Source: Lycocorax pyrrhopterus obiensis
Lineage: Eukaryota > Chordata > Aves > Passeriformes > Paradisaeidae
Assembly: GCA_014706295.1 (NCBI GenBank)
Contig: JACSVZ010000013.1
Location: 1,081,231-1,145,230 of the forward strand
Direction of reading: 5' to 3'
DNA: 64,000 bases
Positions within the stretch are counted from its first letter, which is position 1, and every line of letters begins with the position of its first letter. Positions 37,432 to 49,086 of this stretch are shown in pieces. The position numbers and the translations under genes were made by a program. The notes under the pieces are model-generated. The model saw only the letters and a program-made list of their open reading frames with translations. It was not told the DNA's origin and did not search any database.

Positions 37432-40400
37432 TTACATCCTGATGATGGGATAGGGACACGGAGACACAGCCTGGGACTTCTTCTGTTCCATGATCTCCAA
37501 GCACTGGGCAATCACCTAATTAGAAACAAAAAACAATATAAACAATGAGCCACAAACAAACAAAAAAACCCCAGTAAAACTCACTAGTTCTGCACTTGTT
37601 TATTCCTTCTTTCTATGAAACACTGCACACAGTAAAAGGAACAGTTCAACTCTCACATATTTTCATGTGTAGCTCATAAAGTGGGAATTTCAGGGCTCTA
37701 GGACTGAAAAAAACTTCTTGGTGCTCTCCCATTATCAAAGTTCCCATAAACTCCATGAAAATATTTACCATCCACATAGCTCCATAAATATGTACCATAT
37801 TTAGAAGGGTTGTGTTGTGATTTAACCCCAGATGAAACCAGGACAGATTGAGATCTTCAAGTAAACAAACTTCAGAAGTGCAGAGAACATTTTTATTGCT
37901 AACAATCTAACAAGGAAAAATAAAAGAACAAAAGCAGCAGCTTTCAGAAAGAACCTAATGGAGGGAGGGATGTCTGCCAATTTCAAATTAATAAAAAGGC
38001 AGGGAGACATCCCAAATGTACACAGCAAATTAAAAGCAGGAAGAGAAAATTACAAAAAGCAACATCCTAGGATAAAAGGATGGAAACAAAAGGAATTCTG
38101 AGGAGCCTGAACTTCAAAGAGTGAAGATATGGGTAATTACATGGAAAAAAAGGATTCAGATGCAGAATCAAATTATGGTAAAGGAGAGGCTCAATGAGGA
38201 AATGCTGTGGTCAAGTAACCAGAATTCAAGAGAAGCTTTTTGGATAAACTAATGGAGAAGAGACAGGATGAGAATTACAGAGATGAATTCCATGGAGTGA
38301 GAAATGGCAGTCCCAGGTCTGGAATCAGCACATTGCCAACCTTGAGTGAGTCATGTTCACTCCTTGTGAGACTGGAGAATAAAATGGCCTAAAAGGAAAA
38401 CCCACCTTTCTAGTGTCTTGAGGTAGAATGATCCCATCATCCCAGAGTCTGGAAGAGGAGTAAAAGGCACTGCTTTCTTCCTCTAGCCTGGAGAGGGCAG
38501 AGAATAGAACAGGCTTAAAAGCCCAATAAAAACAGCAGAGCAGTGAAAAAAAACTACAGATGAAACAGGCAAATACATCCATCTGAAGAGAGTGGGCAGT
38601 ACTGCAGTTAAAATTAATCAGAAACCAGCAAATAACAGAGCTGCCCATTCTGCAGTAATGGGAAGATCCTAACAGAAAGACATAGAATTACATGGGAATT
38701 TGAAATACTTTTTCAGTAGATTCATGTTTGCTTCATTAGTCTGGGATGTGTTGCTCTGTAAGATGAACAAAAGTGGGTAATTTAACAATGAAATTCCTGT
38801 AAGGTTTATATTGAATGTCCTTACTTTGCCTTCAGCTGTTTCAGCTCCAATTCCTCTCCTGTCCAGTCCCCAGCTGCTGGGACTGTGGGGAAATGTCGAG
38901 AATCCACAAGAGCCACTCTTGCATTGGGCCAGAGGAACAGAAAGTTTGGACTGAATGATCTCCCACACTACAAGAAAAAAAAAACACCAAAGATCAGCAC
39001 AAACTCACTGAGATGAATCATAAAAAGGTGTCTGTGGGATGGCACAGCCAAGGGCAGGGCAGAATGGAACACAGGTGGATTTGTAAAGCATTCATGACAC
39101 AGGTCTTGGATCAGCACAGGCACCCTGTGCTAGGAACCACCACCATCCCCACTGCCTTCAGTAGAGCTATTTTAATATTTAATTTTGAATCCCAAGCACT
39201 TCCATGTTTAATTCTTCCATGTTTGATTTTCAGCAATCACATACTGTGTTGTATTTCTTACTTAAATATTAGTTCAGAGCTCGAGTTACCCAGCTGTGTT
39301 TTAGAAAAGCAGTGACACTTGAGCAGTGTGACAGGTGTGTCCCCAAGCCCTGGGCTGGTGCCACCCGTACCATGACGTAGCTGTCACTCCCAAAACAGCC
39401 TCCAATGACAATGGTTATTTTGGGAACAGCAGCACAGGCAACTGCAGCCATCATAGAGGCCTGGGCCCTCAGCCTGTTGGAATGAGCCTCTGCCTGGAAT
39501 GAAAATAGATATTTTAGATCCTTTAAGACTGTATTCTAGATTCCCTCCACTCCCACCAAACTTGTATTTCTAAATCATTCATTTTTTTACAATTCTGCAG
39601 AAACAGATCTGGAATCTAATGGATGTTTTACTCTCCCTAGCCCAGGACAAAACCTACTGTGCTTTACTGCCTTTGCTTTAAAAAGAGAAATAGGCAATTT
39701 TCTGGAGTGCAGAGTTATCAGAGGAATCAATAAGCTGTATTTCAATGTCAAAAGCATTCCAAATTCCAAGTTTTCCAGCCTGCCCTGCTAACTGAACAGT
39801 ATCACTTTATATCAGCATCCAGGCCTGCTTAAAATTCAAATCAGAATGTTCTTAAATCTTAGCAAATTCATAATCTTAGCAATCATTAGCAAAGTCCTTA
39901 CGAAGCTTCACGGTTTCAACCATCAAGAGTGGTTGAAAAATTATTTTCCTAACAGTTAATAAATTTTAAAAAGCACAACAAGAACTAGAAGTTGCTTGAA
40001 ATATATTTTAATAAACTTGCCATACCTGTGAGATGCTTGCAGGCCCTGCTGGCTGTGGAGCAGTGTTTTGGAGGAAGAGGATGGGAATTCCCCTCTGGCC
40101 ACAGAGCTGGACAAAGTGGCTGCCCTTGAGAGCAGCATCGTGAGCCAGCTCCCCATTGTTGGCCACTATCCCCACCAAGTGCCTACGGAACAAACATGGA
40201 CAGTTGGACTCCATGATCTGAGAGGTCTTTTCCAACCTTAACAATCCCATGATTCTCCCTTTTGAACCCTAGAAATTATTGGAATGGTGTAAAACCTGCT
40301 GAGGACACAAAAGCTGCTGAGAAATGCATGCCCATCCATTTGGATGGTGACTGTTCCCAGCCATACCCTTCCACATGGCCAAATCCTGTCACTAATGTTG

Positions 40401-43400
40401 TTCCATATGTAGCCTTGAATTCCTGCAATCTGCTTCCATCCACCAGACGGCTCAGAACCTGCAAAGAAACATACAGACTTTACTAGAGAAATTGAAGTGA
40501 AAATAGGAGAGTTCTGCTAAAAGAAATGCTCTGTTCAAACAGTAGCAGACCTGAGTTATGCAAGATGAGCACAGAGGGTCTTTGGGTGACTTGCTAAATA
40601 CTCAATATGCACAAACCATCCAATTTGTGTTTGGTTTAATTACCAACTGTGTATTTTTAAGACAAAGGCCAACTCCAAAATCATTTTAGTTTTACAAAGC
40701 ACAGTTGTTCCTGTGCATAAAAATGTAAAAAAGCAAAAACCAAACCCCAATGTGTGCAGTTTCAGATTTTGTGCATAAGAAATGCTTGGTTCATATGGCT
40801 CATGCTTTCTTCCAACACAGTTAAAAGCTGCTTTCAAAGCTTTCTACAGTCAATTTCCTCAAGTGCAGGGATTTACCACTGGAAAAGATACTGGATTCAC
40901 ATCCTTGGAGACTAAATCTCCTGTAGAACACAACGAAAACAGCGTGGGCAGCTCTGCATGTCTCTGCTTAAGCATTAGCACGTGTCCCAGCCTCAAACAA
41001 GTTCATTGTGAGCTGTGTTGTTTTTCAGTCAGTAATTTCACCATTTCTTTTACAAGACACAATCTTGAATACTTGGAAAAAGCCAAAAAGGCAGGGGAAG
41101 AGAAAACCAGATATTAACAGGATGTATGTTCCCAAGGCAGCCAACACAGTGCAAGACATGCTGACATAAAGTATCTCAAAAGTGCATGGAAAAAAGATGG
41201 GCAGCACTGGCACAATCTGGGATTATCTTATCTCCAGCAGGATTTCAGGTTAAATATTTTCTGTAGTCCCACAGAACGGTTGCCATCCTGCTTTGTTGCA
41301 GGCTTAAGACAGGCTGGCAACAGATGAGGTGATAATTCAGAGTAACACCTGGAGCTGTGGGATAGAGCAGAGTGAAGGATGCAGGAATGAAATCCCTGTT
41401 CCCTTACCAGTTTGACAGGAAAAGTACAGCCATAATCCAGTGGTGCCAGCCCCAGGAGCTCCTCAGGGCTGTACAAGGGACTGTCATGATCCCTGTCCTC
41501 CTCTGGCACTGGCTCCCAGTTTAAGGTGGAGACAACATTACGAATGCACTCGTAGGCCTCCTCTTCTGAGGGTGCAAAATGGTCGGTGCAGCCACTGACT
41601 CTAGGAGAGAGAGACATTAATTAGCATTGAATTAATGAGTTTGAATTCTGAGAGAAATTCCAAACCCTAGGAAAAAAGCTGAGACTCTCCAAATGCCCTG
41701 TGGAAATACTGTGTGATTTGGCTCTGTATGAATGAGCTGAAAGCAGTAGCCCAGTGGAATTTCTGTGCAGTCCAATCCCAAATCAAATTCACAGAAAGAA
41801 GTCCTTCCCTGTGACTTTTGTGTTTATCTTTTCTTAAAGAAACACCTTTGAATTTATTTTCATGATGCTGTTGTTGCAAACAATATCAAAAAGGGAAATC
41901 AGGAGAAGAAACTTCAGGAATTATTTCAAAATAAGTGGTTGCAGCCAAGATATAAAGACAGGAATGTATTCCACGTAGCATAGCTGGGTTAAATATGTGT
42001 ATTCTGGAAAACACTTGGAAAAGAAGAGATAGTATCCCTCTTCTATAACTGCTCCCTGTGAGGCACAGGGGAAATGACTTGCCTGAAGTTGTTCAAAAAG
42101 TATGTGGAACAACAGAGATCCAAATCCAACCTGTCCAGCCCCTGCCTCAGCCCACAAATAACCTCATTTTACTTCCATTTGGCTGATTTAACCCAAACCC
42201 CTGAACCTGAGAAGGCAAACCAGTGTAAACATAGGTTCCACTCCTAGCCCTGATCTGAAACACCAGCGGCACATTCCTTTAAAGCTGAGCATGCCAAATT
42301 CTCTCCCTACTTTTGAGAATATTCCACATACTGTGAGTGAAGCCTGGCTCCTCCAAGGTCCTCAGGAGAGACATCTTCCCCCGTGGCAGCTTTCACCAGG
42401 GGTGGCCCAGCAAGGAACAGTGTCCCAATTTTATCTATGATCACGGATTCCTCGGCCATGGTGGGCACGTAGGCACCTCCAGCCACACAGGAGCCACCCA
42501 CAACGGCCACCTGAGGGGACACAAACCACAGCCATGCTGGAGAGGGGACAGCAAAGGCAAAACCAAAGCCCAAAGTTGTTTCAGAAATGCAGAAAGTGCT
42601 AAATCCCAGCTTGGAGAACAAACCAGAGACAGAAATACCAACAGGAACAAGATTTACTCCACATTTGCACCTTTCCTGCACCCCCTTGCACTCCCCATGC
42701 CACGGTACCTGAGGGATTCCCATGGCAGACATGATTGCCTCGTTGTAGAAAACCCTGCCACCGTGCAGCTTGTCAGGAAACAGCTCTGACTGAGGGACAG
42801 GGAAAAGAAAAAGGGATTTTTAATATTAACTACGAAAGCTGATGGTTCCTCTTCATTCATTCCCAAACACACCACAACTGACACTGGGAAGGTCCCCATT
42901 AATAATCACTCCCGAACCTTTCATATACAGCATTCACTATGGTATTTATTCCTTTATACACTGTCAAATCCCCCCAAAATACACACATGCTTTGAAAGCA
43001 GAGGTTAAATTTTGTGATTTTTTTCTGAAATCAATATATTCTACACAAACTGACTGTAAATGCGGAGAAGGGAAGGGTGGTGGTTCTACTTTATCTGTGA
43101 AATTCCTTCTCAGCAGTTTCCTTTTCTACTTAGCTTTGGACACAATTCCAGGTAAAAACTTTTCCTGTGTGCTTGCCCACAGTGTGCAGAGAGAACAACT
43201 ACAGTCTCCATGAGAGGACGATCTCTGCATTTTGCAAAAGATCCTATTCAAATTCTTATTTTGCAGTCAGAATTGCAAAAATCCCACTTTTAAAAGCCAC
43301 AGAGCTTAGTGCATCACTGGCACAAACAAGACAATAAAACACAGAATAGTTTAAAGATTGTGAAGTGAAAATAGACACCTCACACCATGTACTCATTTAT

Positions 43401-46328
43401 TAAAGACACAAAGGCAGTTCAGCACACTCACTGGAGTTTCTGACCTCTGATTAGGTGGGAGATGCGAGATTAGCCCAAGTGATGAAATAAATACTGATAT
43501 TTTCTGCTCTGCAGAGGTGCCAGCAGTACCTGCAGGGGTAGGAAGGCTCCCCCACTGTCCACGAGGTGCACAGACAGCAGCCTGTTCTCCATGGCAATTT
43601 CCTGGGCTCTTAATTGTTTTTTCACTCCAATTGGGTAAATTGTTCCTCCTTTCACAGTGGCATCACTTGCAATGAAGACACACCAGACCCCACAGATTTT
43701 GCCAATTCCTGAAAGTGGTACCACAGATATTTATCAGGACTCTCTAAAACAACAGACAAAACAAGGGGGGCAAATTTTGTCAGGAGTTTTTTTCAGTAAT
43801 GCTACATCAAGAAGCTCCAAATTAAATTGAAAATATCACACAGGGAAGAAATCTACCCTCTTCTCAGTAACAGTATTTTAAAAAGTAATCTAAATGACAG
43901 AAGACAGAACCTTAAATAAATTTCCTTCCTTCTGGTGACAATGTAACAAAAAAAAATTACACTGTGACTCCCAACCCTTGAGATAAAAGGGAAGGCAATT
44001 AAAAATTACCTCTATAAAACTGAAAAATATAACAATCTGTGATGGAAAAAAAAGGTTTCCATACTGTTCTTCTAGCTACTTTTTAAACTGGAACCACTCT
44101 TCAAAATGCAATTTCACTGATATTGAATGAAATTGAATTTCAATGAAATTTCATTTTGAAGAGCTGTTCCAGTTTAAAGAGACAATGTTTGCATCGAAAA
44201 TGCAATTGTCTACGATTTGAAAACCACTTCAAAACATATGTCACAGCTCCTGTTTCTCACAGTAACTTTGTCCCCTCTCCTTTAAGAGGCAATAGCTGAT
44301 TTGACACATCACCCTACATTTATTGAGATGAAAATCAGTAGCTGGTAAATAGAATAAATGACTAAATATAGAAGAAATGAAAGAAATTTTTTTAAAGGTT
44401 TCACCCAGATTTCCCAGAATAACAATACAGCAGTGGCTGAACTCTTCCCTGTTGGGAATAAAAACTGGATAAAACTAGCGCTCACTTTTCCTAGGAAAGC
44501 ACTTAAGACACTAAAATATCCCATAAACTTTATTCCACGCACCCTTTTTCCTCCCGTTTTCCTTTCCCACTCCCCCCAGCATTCATTGCCAGGCATTACC
44601 CGTGAGGCAGCCGGCAGCAGGGACATCGCCGTAGGGCATGTCCAGCCCTGCCAGCGGGGACAGCTCCAGGAAATCCCCATCATCCAGGAGCAGCCTCAGG
44701 CGCTCCCGCACGAACAGCTTCTTGTTGCGCTGCGTGTGCCGCAGGATGGCGTTTTCTCCCCCTCCTTTCTTCACCCTCTCGAGCAATTCCGAGTATCTGA
44801 AGATAAATTCACATTTCCAGATTAAGCAAACATTTCAGTTTCGTTATCCAGAAACTGCTTAATAAAGCCAATAGTACAATATATAATATTGAGGCTATCA
44901 TAATGTGCCTGTCCTAATTCAGCATGAACCTCCATGTTCCAACTACTCCACGGAAGAATCCAGCCAAGAGCTTCTTCTGTCAGTTCCTGCAACAAATTTA
45001 TCTGACAAAAATCAGTAATTGGGAAGTAGAATAAATTACTAAATCTGGAAGATATACTAAGACCAGGGAACGCTGCAGTGTCACAAGGAGGAAGTGATTA
45101 CCCATTGTTATTGTCAGGGCAGCACCATGTATAGGTAAAAAACTGAATAAACTGTAAGCAAATGTGGTATCTCACTTTTGGTCTTAAATAAATCAAGTTC
45201 TTCCTTTATTTCAAACACGTTTTTCCCCCAGATGCATCACCTTTAATTGTAAATGTTGTTTGACACAAAGACTCGCACAGCACTTTGTGTGTGACTCTAT
45301 GATCTGAGCGTGGCTCCCCGCACGCTGTGGAGGTTGGAAAAACTCCGGAGGACAAAGCTAAGGATTTTAATCATGTCCTCAATGCCACCACAGGAGGGCA
45401 CAGTGTGTTTTCCAAAGCTCTGCTTCCAGCTCGTGGATCACTCCCCTGAACAAAGGCCTTTGCAATTTTGCCATCTGATCTTTCAGGACAAACACATAAA
45501 ACACATTTTCCTGTTTTATCCGTAAATCATGATGGATTGCAGCACCCATCCCCTACTCTGTCAGGAGTGCGTGAGTCACCATTTACGTCTTTGCATTCAA
45601 AATGCAACACGAAACAAATGTTAGGAAGGTCTGGAAAAAGTATTTCTTGGCAATACGTGCAAAACAACACATGGCGCTATTTTAAATACAGTTTGCACCT
45701 CGATTTGGGTATTTCAGTCAACACTTCACAGACTGGTTTGTGTTGGGAGAGACCTTAAAGCTCATCCAGTGCCACCCCTGCCATGGGCACGGACACCTCC
45801 CACTGTCCCAGGCTGCTCCAAGCCCCAATGTCCAGCCTGGCCTTGGACACTGCCAGGGATCCAGGGGCAGCTACGTTGTTCCACGGGGCATAAGTTCCCA
45901 TAACTGACTCTCACACCATGTTAAAAGTAGCAACACTTTTAAAACCCCACAAAACCGGCTTATTACCTTTTAATCACAGCCTCGCTGTTCCTTAAATTCG
46001 CTTCAAACACATGTCGGTACACGGCGGGAACACGTCCGTCTAGAACCGGGAATGTTTTGGGATGCCGCTTGGATTTGGGTTTATTACTTACAAATCGGCG
46101 GGGAGGCAGGTGCTGTGTCCTTCCCCAGCCCTGCCCCGGCAGCGGCAGCTCCCGATATTCCCTCTGGAGCAGGAAGAGCGGAGTTTTTTCCCGATATTCC
46201 CTCTGGAGCAGGCGGCTCGGGGGGTGTTCCCGATATTCCCTCTGGAGCAGGCGGGTCAGGGGCTGCAGCGGCGCGGAGGGGCCGGGGCGCCGCCGGCCCA
46301 GGGCGCACAGCGGGGCCGGGCTCCACAT
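37432..46328 (-). CDS. MCCC2-like biotin-dependent acyl-CoA carboxyltransferase (12 coding exons, 623 aa)
   Basis: Family role: the carboxyltransferase beta subunit moves CO2 from carboxybiotin to an acyl-CoA in mitochondria. The substrate here is unknown. Coding exons in transcript order: 46328-45967, 44796-44600, 43708-43530, 42789-42709, 42510-42332, 41600-41408, 40458-40367, 40182-40026, 39493-39371, 38967-38825, 38487-38406, 37515-37432. All are GT-AG with continuous phase. The N-terminal half has [39 protein letters not shown] and the oxyanion-hole segment [14 protein letters not shown], then [20 protein letters not shown]. The C-terminal half has [74 protein letters not shown] and [19 protein letters not shown]2 is the closest family I recall, but many positions differ, so this is taken as a paralogue. 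It is about 60 residues longer than human MCCC2, mainly at the N-terminus. Confidence 0.88.
40192..40258 (+). mobile_element. Short CR1 tail in an MCCC2-like gene intron
   Basis: 'ggactccatgatctgagagg' followed by 'tcttttccaacc' and 'cccatgattct' is a plus-oriented CR1 3' end. It begins about 10 bases from the 40182 exon boundary, inside the polypyrimidine region of that acceptor. Confidence 0.7.
44082..44178. repeat. Long imperfect hairpin (inverted repeat) in intron 2 of the MCCC2-like gene
   Basis: Two arms of about 46 bases pair almost throughout. The left arm begins TTTAAACTGGAACCACTCTT and the right arm, read in reverse complement, begins TTTAAACTGGAACAGCTCTT. Matching blocks of 13, 12 and 7 bases are separated by one- or two-base mismatches, with only a few bases of loop. 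The size suits a small palindromic transposon or a pre-miRNA-like fold. Neither is established. Confidence 0.8.
45727..45872 (-). mobile_element. CR1 LINE 3' fragment in intron 1 of the MCCC2-like coding region
   Basis: 'cagactggtttgtgttggga' through 'gggcacggacacctcccact' and 'actgccagggatccaggggc', antisense. Confidence 0.85.
46151..46250 (-). repeat. 39-bp in-frame triplication in the predicted presequence
   Basis: The 22-base core CCCGATATTCCCTCTGGAGC plus AG starts at 46151, 46190 and 46229, exactly 39 bases apart. On the minus strand each unit codes 13 residues containing LLQREYRE. The copies differ mainly in the spacer codons (HPPSR, KTPLF, LPLPG). Confidence 0.9.
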
Positions 46329-46338
46329 GGCCCCGAGA

Positions 46339-47190
46339 GCTGAGGGACAACGAACGGCGTTCAGTGACGGGAAATACAGTCTGGATTCCCTCGGCGGGGG
46401 TCGTGAGGGGACGCCCCCGGTCCCTGCTCTGCCATGGGGGTCGTGAGGGGACATCCTCTGTTCCCGCGGGGGACCTGAGGGGACACCCTGACTGCAGTCG
46501 TGCCACGGGGGTCGTGAGGGGACACCTCCGTTCCCGCCCCTTCGCGGAGTCGTGAGGGGACATTCCTGATCCCGCTTTGCCGCGGGGGTCGTGAGGGGAC
46601 GTCCTCGTTCCCGCCCTTTCGCAGGGTCGTGAGGGGACATCCCTGTTCCCGCAGGGGACATGAGGGGACACCCTGACTCCAGCCCCGGCACGGGGCTCAG
46701 CAGGGGACACTCCCGGTTCCCGTCTTCCCGCGGGGGTCGTGAGAGGACACCACTGGTTCCCGCCTTGACGCGGGGGTCGTGAGGAGACACTTTGACTCCA
46801 GTCGGCCGTGAGGAGACACCCTACTTCGCGCGGAGGCCGTGAGGGGACACCCCCGGTGCCTGCCGTGCCATGGCGGCCGCGAGGGGACAGCCCCGCTCCG
46901 GGTCGAGCCGGGCGGGCCCAGCCGGGCCTGCGGAGCGCGGCGGGGCCGGGGCCGCCCGAGCCCGGGCAGGGAGCGCGGGGCCGCGGCCCCTCCGCCGGAG
47001 CTCCCCGGCCCCCGCTGGCCCAGCTCCCCGTCCGCCCCGCGCCCGCCGCGGCCCGGCCGGACCCTCTCGCCACCGCCCCTTCCTTACCCCGTCCGGTCCG
47101 CGCCCGCCTCTCGGGGCGGCTCCGCAGGGCGGCCCGCCCCCGGTGTCCTGTGCCCGCGGAGTCCCGTGCCATGTCTGTCCTCTGTCCCTG
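46339..47190 (-). promoter_or_regulatory. 5' UTR exon, intron and CpG-island promoter of the MCCC2-like gene
   Basis: On the minus strand a good acceptor (polypyrimidine then CCCTCAG) ends at 46340, 11 bases before the ATG at 46328. A good donor (GACGGG then GTAAGG) follows an exon ending at 47088. This predicts a non-coding first exon upstream of 47088 and an intron of about 750 bases. The region is a strong CpG island with GC boxes and no TATA box. The transcription start, probably about 47.1-47.2 kb, is not resolved. Confidence 0.6.
46385..46870. repeat. GC-rich minisatellite in the 5' UTR intron of the MCCC2-like gene
   Basis: About twelve imperfect units of 30-45 bases, each with 'gtcgtgaggggaca' and 'gttcccgc' followed by a CGGGG stretch. 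It sits between the predicted 5' UTR exon and the start-codon exon. Confidence 0.88.
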
Positions 47191-47289
47191 GTGTCCTGTG
47201 CCATGTGGGTCCTGTGCTCCCGGTGTCCCGAGTGTCCCGTGCCCTGGGTGTCCCCTTCCTTGTGTGTCCTGTGCCCCAGGTATCCTCTC

Positions 47290-47924
47290 TCAAATTAAGT
47301 TTATCACTAGAATACTAAAACTAGTTTGATTTTTTCTCTTCCACACCTCATCCCATCCCTGGGCTGCTTCAGTTTGCTATTGTCAACCATGGCACAACCT
47401 TCTAGAAATTACTGCGTGTTGCCTTTCAGCGCCTTCATTAAAATGCATCCCTACCAGGGAGCTCTTTATCCATATTATACATATTAATAAGGCTGGGTAG
47501 CAATAATTAAGTGATGACTAATATGTTCGTGAGTGAAAGTATCCAGCATGGGCTGGAATTTGTAGGTAAATAAGTTATATATGTTATTAAAAATCTTGAA
47601 GGTAATAATTAAAATTTTCTGGGATATAATAATTTAAAATTGTATTTTTTATCCTTTTACAGCTACAGCAGACAGGACAATCTTCAGTGCTGTGTTCCCT
47701 TGTATCAAGAAACTCGATGCAGGTGGAGCTGTGGGAGGTGGTGCCGCTGCCCTGGGCGGCTTCAGCTGTCCCATGGGATGTGCCAGAGTCCCTCTGGCTG
47801 TCCCAAACCCTGTGACAGGGAGAAGGGCTGTGCTGGACCAGGGAGAGCCCAGGGAGAAGTGGGCAGAGATGCTCTGCCAGAGCAAATGTAGCATTCAAGG
47901 GCAGCACAGACACTCCAGGGAACA
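47290..47924. other. Intergenic, no gene recognised
   Basis: AT-rich DNA after the CpG island. An acceptor-like TTTTACAG near 47661 followed by a GCAG-GTGGAG donor-like site is present. The enclosed 60 bases match nothing I know and are not called. Confidence 0.5.
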
Positions 47925-48245
47925 ACCACTGCCAGGACCTCCCCACCCTCACAGCCAGGAATTCCTTCCCAATATCCCATCTATCCCTGCCCTCTGGCAC
48001 TGGGAAGCCATTCCCTGTGTCCTGGCCCTCCATCCCTTGTCCCCAGTCCCTCTCCAGCTCTCCTGGAGCCCCTTTAGGCCCTGCAAGGGGCTCTGAGCTC
48101 TCTCTTGGAGCCCCTTTAGGCCCTGCAAGGGGCTCTGAGCTCTCCCTGGAGCCTTCTCCTCTCCAGGTGAGCACCCCCAGCTCTCCCAGCCTGGCTCCAG
48201 AGCAGAGGGGCTCCAGCCCTGGAGCAGCTCCGTGGCCTCCTCTGG
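47925..48245 (-). mobile_element. CR1 LINE fragment with internal 42-bp duplication
   Basis: 'caggacctccccaccctcac', 'actgggaagccattccctgt' and 'ccaggtgagcacccccagct' in antisense. A unit beginning 'tggagcccctttaggccctg' occurs at 48064 and again at 48106. Confidence 0.85.
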
Positions 48246-49009
48246 ACTGAACAACGTAATTTAACAAAACCACTGATCCAAACTTGTTTTGGGGACTGAT
48301 AGCCACAAGAGGTTCCTGATGGAGCCCATGCACGAATTCAGCAGCTGCTGCACCATTCAGGCTGCCTTGGGGCATTTTTGGGGATGGCTGTTGCTCATTT
48401 CAGTTCTTCCCTCCTTCCCTGGTGTAGCCAGAACTCTTTTCTCCCAACACTTTGAGAAACTTGTGAAGAGCTGAAGAGGAGACAGAAGTCACTGCGCAGC
48501 TTTACAGAGATCTTTCGCATTTCCTGTGGGATTTCATGTGAATTCTTGTGCTCTCTGTGGTGCAGGTGATAATGGGGAAGGAAGCAGTGCTGACAGAAAT
48601 CCATATAAAGCAGAACACATTTGAAGAAGTCTGAATTTCAGAGAGTTGGTGGTGGTGCTCAGCTTCCTGGAGGAGGAATTGCAGATACAAATACTTGGAT
48701 ATGTGTTTGAAGTGAGATTTGGGCTCCCTGGTGTTTCCAGGCTCTTTTTAAAGTTGACCCATATATCATCATTTCCCTGGATTCATAAGATTTTTGAGTT
48801 CTCAGTTCTGTGAATGTATCAGTGACTCCTGTCCAATTATAATTCTCATGCTTCTTATTTCATTTTCCATAATTAAGTGTTAGGCTTCCATAGGAGACAT
48901 TATCTCTAAACCACTGGTGTTGCATAGCAATTTCATTATATGTTATTTTAATTTGCAGATTTTTTAAAAATACCTTTTGCAGTTAATTTCTTGGCTTATA
49001 TTGTGGTGG

Positions 49010-49086
49010 CTTTGGCAGTGCTGGGTTAACAGTTGGACTTGATGACCTCAAAGCTCTTTTCCAGACTAAATGATTCTGTGATTCTT
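49010..49086 (+). mobile_element. Short CR1 tail
   Basis: 'cagttggacttgatgacctc' then 'ttttccagactaaatgattc' and 'tgtgattct', plus orientation. Confidence 0.75.

Noticed and set aside
46040..46091. A possible 52-base intron (GTAAGT to CTAG) inside the first coding exon of the MCCC2-like gene
   Set aside because: It is too short for a normal vertebrate intron, and removing it shifts the frame and destroys the conserved reading that continues into the next exon.
46870..47298. A plus-strand frame starting MAAARGQPRSG with a good start context, as a gene divergent from the MCCC2-like gene
   Set aside because: It is Gly/Ala/Pro/Arg-rich CpG-island translation, lies antisense to the predicted 5' UTR exon and intron, and shows no domain or donor site that would continue it.
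47661..47725. A possible small plus-strand exon (TTTTACAG acceptor, GCAG-GTGGAG donor)
   Set aside because: Weak donor, no recognised peptide, no partner exons, and CR1 sequence starting about 200 bases downstream.
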